Below, in pieces: positions 6,466 to 8,625 of a DNA stretch of 8,625 bases. The notes beneath the pieces are model-generated. The model was not told the origin of the DNA and ran no database searches. It saw only the letters and a program-made list of their open reading frames with translations. A program made the translations under genes and the position numbers. How positions within the stretch are numbered: position 1 is the first letter of the stretch; each line of letters begins with the position of its first letter. This DNA comes from Bdellovibrionales bacterium. GTDB lineage: Bacteria > Bdellovibrionota > Bdellovibrionia > Bdellovibrionales > JAMPXM01. Where the stretch lies: NCBI GenBank assembly GCA_005793615.1, contig SXRI01000288.1, forward strand, positions 1 through 8,625. Reading direction: 5' to 3'.

Positions 6466-7299
6466 ATGCTCAGGCGCCATAACGAAATCTGGATTTGGCT
6501 TGTTTTTCTAGTCGCAATGGCGACCGGAGAGCTAGCTTTTGCCAAGCGCGACTATGGTCCGCATAGCGGCTACCTTGAGAGTACGCAGAACGAGCGCGAT
6601 ACTGGATACAGCGATCTCTTGTTGCCACCGCCTCCGCCGAGTACTTCCAGCGATTTAGGTTCGAAGATCTTCAATCCAAAGCTCACGAGGGAGTTTCGCG
6701 ATCGCTACGAAGAACGGTTTGGGCGAACAGAGGCCGAACGGATTTACAATTCGCCGAATCGATTTACCTACTTTGCTGACATTCATGGTTTTACGGGCAC
6801 CGCGCAGGAGATGGATGATGAAAAACGCCGCTATGGCGAGTTTGTGATGCGGCGATTGTTTGAGTATCACCTCGACAATTACGCTCAAAATGATCCTAAG
6901 CTGCGCCCTGCTTGGGAAGCCAAAGAACGAATCAAAGAGTTTCGGGTCGAAGTCGCGCAGTTTCGTTTCGATGCCCAGTATTCGATCGCCGGTAATACTT
7001 TTGATGTGCGGATGGCCAATCCATTTTTCGACTTACTGCGCGTGCGCGTACAAATGGATCCGGGAAGTTTCGGGCCGGCGCCTGTTCTTGAAACCACTCT
7101 GTCGATCGGTCGTGCGCTGACCTCTTCGATCAGTGTCGAGACTCATTATCAGACCTTTGACCAAACGATAGCTGTCATTGAGCGCAAAGGGTTCACCCCG
7201 AGTTTTGGTGGGTCGCTGACACAATCGACATACGTTGCGAACTCGGGGCAGTCGCCGCGCGAATCAAAATATCTCGCCGGCCTCACATACGTCTTCTGA
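6466..7299 (+). CDS. Exported protein of unknown function, probably outer membrane
   Basis: I do not recognise a family. The 277-residue product starts with a clear signal peptide (residues 1-26, ending AFA). Next come a short linker with five consecutive prolines (54-58) and a charged, probably helical section rich in Arg, Glu and Tyr (about 65-160). From about 160 onward there are short alternating strands (FRVEVAQFRFDAQYSI, LLRVRVQMD, SISVETHYQTFDQ), ending KYLAGLTYVF. The final Phe and amphipathic strands suggest C-terminal insertion in the outer membrane, perhaps as a small barrel. No cysteines are seen in the mature part. It is the only plus-strand gene, divergent from the lipid/asd operon. 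Its tail converges on the minus-strand gene at 7312 with 12 nt between stops and no terminator in the gap. Outer-membrane location is inference; the coding call is firm. Confidence 0.85.
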   Translation: MLRRHNEIWIWLVFLVAMATGELAFAKRDYGPHSGYLESTQNERDTGYSDLLLPPPPPSTSSDLGSKIFNPKLTREFRDRYEERFGRTEAERIYNSPNRFTYFADIHGFTGTAQEMDDEKRRYGEFVMRRLFEYHLDNYAQNDPKLRPAWEAKERIKEFRVEVAQFRFDAQYSIAGNTFDVRMANPFFDLLRVRVQMDPGSFGPAPVLETTLSIGRALTSSISVETHYQTFDQTIAVIERKGFTPSFGGSLTQSTYVANSGQSPRESKYLAGLTYVF

Positions 7300-7311
7300 A
7301 GCAAAGGGAGT

Positions 7312-7887
7312 TTAGTGGGTTGCTGCGGTGGGCTTGTTGCTTGCGGGAGTGCGCTCGACCAAAAACTCTCGTTGCTCACGAGAGCCGTTTTTAAGGAAAT
7401 TGAGAATACGGATTCGATTGGGTCCAGGTGATAAGGTAATGTAGTCGGTGGTGAAACTGTTGGGAGTCGGAAAGAACACGGTGGCACTGGTGCCATTGGC
7501 TTCATTGTGAATTTCCGTCGATGAAATTTCTTGGTGTTGTGCGCACAATTGACCCGAAAAACGCATTTGATTCACTGAATTTTCAAATTGCCCATGCTTC
7601 ACGCCGCTGCAATCGAGTTTGACTTCGATGGCTTGCGCTTTGCTGCCATTGGCGATGGCGAGATCAATGGTTTTCTCCGTGTTCGCTGCAGGGACTTGTT
7701 GGGTTGCTTGTTTTACTTCTGAGGCAAGTTTTCGCATTTTGGGGTGCTTACGGGCATAGGCGCGACTGGTAAAGAGTGCCTCTTGCGAAGTCGGTGGCTG
7801 AAGAAATGAAAACACCACGACGATGCCTAAGGCAGCGACAAGGACGCTGGTCCAGATAATCAACTGACGTTGAACGGCCGTATACAA
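7312..7887 (-). CDS. Membrane-anchored periplasmic protein of unknown function
   Basis: I do not recognise this 191-residue protein. A short N-terminus with basic residues is followed by one hydrophobic segment (about residues 9-29). No cleavage site is obvious after it, so the protein is probably anchored in the inner membrane with residues 30-191 in the periplasm. A possible helix (40-65) is followed by a beta-rich domain with two cysteines (93 and 115) that could form a disulfide. Near the end, SPGPNRIRILNFLKNG and FLVERT resemble the last strands of an Ig-like fold, but only loosely. The start is TTG (7885-7887). There is no ATG or GTG alternative upstream in the open frame, and GGAGGAGG lies 9 nt before it. 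That Shine-Dalgarno sequence is buried in a hairpin. The gene follows the one ending at 7950 by 62 nt and is probably cotranscribed with it. Confidence 0.8.
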   Translation of the reverse strand: MYTAVQRQLIIWTSVLVAALGIVVVFSFLQPPTSQEALFTSRAYARKHPKMRKLASEVKQATQQVPAANTEKTIDLAIANGSKAQAIEVKLDCSGVKHGQFENSVNQMRFSGQLCAQHQEISSTEIHNEANGTSATVFFPTPNSFTTDYITLSPGPNRIRILNFLKNGSREQREFLVERTPASNKPTAATH

Positions 7888-7893
7888 AGTCTT

Positions 7894-7938
7894 AAGCCTC
7901 CTCCGAATACCGCTATCGGCATTGGGGTCAGGAGGCTT
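7894..7938 (-). promoter_or_regulatory. Hairpin sequestering the ribosome binding site of the 7312-7887 gene
   Basis: Read on the minus strand, AAGCCTCCT (7938-7930) is the exact reverse complement of AGGAGGCTT (7902-7894). The latter contains the Shine-Dalgarno sequence of the TTG-started gene. Between them an inner stem can form from CCGATA (7919-7914) and TATTCGG (7909-7903), with one bulged T and a GCGG loop. Inner and outer stems stack on the 3' side; 10 unpaired bases bulge on the 5' side. No T-tract follows on either strand, so it is not a simple intrinsic terminator. The 5' arm starts 11 nt after the TAG of the upstream gene, close to where a terminating ribosome would reach. This suggests translational coupling or another form of RNA-level control; that part is inference. 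Confidence 0.65.
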
Positions 7939-7949
7939 GAAGAGAGTGG

Positions 7950-8621
7950 CTATTTTTTAGACTGGTCTTTCGGTAGAATTTTGGCGGCGGTTTCAGAGGG
8001 AGAAATGGGCTTGGCCATGGAACGCATAACGATCTTCTTTTTGAGATCGTCGGAGATCTGGATATCGGCATCGCGGATTTCTTCGATGACGCGTTTGAAA
8101 GTGGCGTTACTGGTCATCTCTGGTTTGACTTCGGCCATGAGGTTTTCGAGGTACACGATGTAGGTACCGGCTCGTCGCGGGGGAGTTTTGCTATCCTTTA
8201 GTCCAGAGATTCCTTCGCGGGTCAGGTCCATCAGCGCCTTATCGAGGGAATGTAGGTCCACTAACTCTCTGCGGATCCGCGCGAAGGCGGTGGCGCGAGT
8301 ACCGTCCTGGTCCGGTCGGGCGAGTACGACTCGCATCGCCGCCATCAACTCTTCGACGGCGTCTGGTTCTGCGAAAAAAGTGGCGCCGCCATTGTCCTCT
8401 TGTTTGGCCTGGATTTCTTGCGCACGTTTGATTTTCTTACGTACGATTTCCGAGATTTCCTCGGCGTTCTTGATCATCAATTGATTTGAGTCGTATTCGA
8501 CTCCCGCTGATCCGACTAATGGCGTCAATAGAAGGAGCGCGGCAATTGCGATCGTGACGAGGTTTGCCAAGGACACTAAGGGCAACGTCTGGGTATTGGG
8601 AACCTGAGTTTGTGTTTTCAT
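7950..8621 (-). CDS. Exported helical protein of unknown function
   Basis: I do not recognise a family. The 223-residue product has a polar N-terminus of about 20 residues, a hydrophobic core (about 21-36) and a likely signal peptidase site after GSA (residue 39). The mature part has no cysteines. It is rich in Lys, Arg, Glu and Asp, with patterns suggesting amphipathic helices (EISEIVRKKIKRAQEIQAKQ near residue 60, and DADIQISDDLKKKIVMRSMA near the end). It ends in KDQSKK and has no lipobox. The ATG (8619-8621) is only 4 nt from the window end, so its ribosome binding site and any upstream extension cannot be seen, and the start is provisional. TTG or GTG codons slightly downstream could also serve. 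It is probably cotranscribed with the membrane-anchored protein gene that follows. Confidence 0.78.
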   Translation of the reverse strand: MKTQTQVPNTQTLPLVSLANLVTIAIAALLLLTPLVGSAGVEYDSNQLMIKNAEEISEIVRKKIKRAQEIQAKQEDNGGATFFAEPDAVEELMAAMRVVLARPDQDGTRATAFARIRRELVDLHSLDKALMDLTREGISGLKDSKTPPRRAGTYIVYLENLMAEVKPEMTSNATFKRVIEEIRDADIQISDDLKKKIVMRSMAKPISPSETAAKILPKDQSKK

Positions 8622-8625
8622 AGTC

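Noticed and set aside
7860..7922. Possible 20-codon leader peptide overlapping the SD hairpin
   Set aside because: An ATG at 7920-7922 opens a short frame ending TGA at 7860-7862, but it has no Shine-Dalgarno sequence and no attenuator-like codon run.
1..8625. Mobile element, CRISPR array, defence or prophage system
   Set aside because: No transposase, integrase, terminal repeats, spacer-repeat pattern or defence-family motif is visible on either strand; the genes are housekeeping or envelope proteins.

Overview
The window reads as ordinary chromosome of a Gram-negative (diderm) bacterium. Evidence for this is several signal-peptide proteins, two proteins ending in the C-terminal phenylalanine typical of outer-membrane beta-barrels, and a phospholipid synthesis gene pair. 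Base composition is roughly balanced. The lineage-specific envelope proteins and a CFI-box-type C-terminus suggest a deltaproteobacterial or Bdellovibrionota-like organism. That assignment is inference; no marker in the window settles it.

Region 1 (91-6271, minus strand) is a tight run of six genes, transcribed right to left. The order is a diacylglycerol/polyprenol kinase-family membrane protein, pssA (phosphatidylserine synthase), asd (aspartate-semialdehyde dehydrogenase), a secreted protein with a C-terminal CFI-box-like domain, a predicted outer-membrane beta-barrel protein with a 29-residue tandem repeat, and truA (tRNA pseudouridine synthase). Junctions run from a 19-nt overlap to a 25-nt gap, which is why I call it one operon. 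The first two genes concern membrane lipids. asd feeds diaminopimelate (cell wall), lysine, threonine and methionine. The two exported proteins look like surface components, and truA is a tRNA housekeeping gene. The first three genes could be read as an envelope-building set with the two exported proteins attached, but no functional link is demonstrated.

Region 2 (6272-6465) is a 194-nt divergent intergenic region. It must carry the promoters for the operon on the left and the gene on the right. I see a 13-bp inverted repeat but no convincing consensus promoter.

Region 3 (6466-7299, plus strand) is one exported protein of unknown function, probably outer-membrane. It converges on region 4 with only 12 nt between the stop codons and no visible terminator.

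Region 4 (7312-8621, minus strand) holds two genes of unknown function, a membrane-anchored periplasmic protein and, upstream of it, an exported helical protein. Between them a perfect 9-bp inverted repeat buries the Shine-Dalgarno sequence of the downstream TTG-started gene. This is the clearest unexplained regulatory structure in the window.

I found no tRNA, rRNA, CRISPR array, insertion sequence, phage gene or defence system. Three of the eight genes appear to start with TTG. The most interesting items are the SD-sequestering hairpin, the CFI-box protein next to a repeat-bearing outer-membrane protein, and the kinase/pssA pair.
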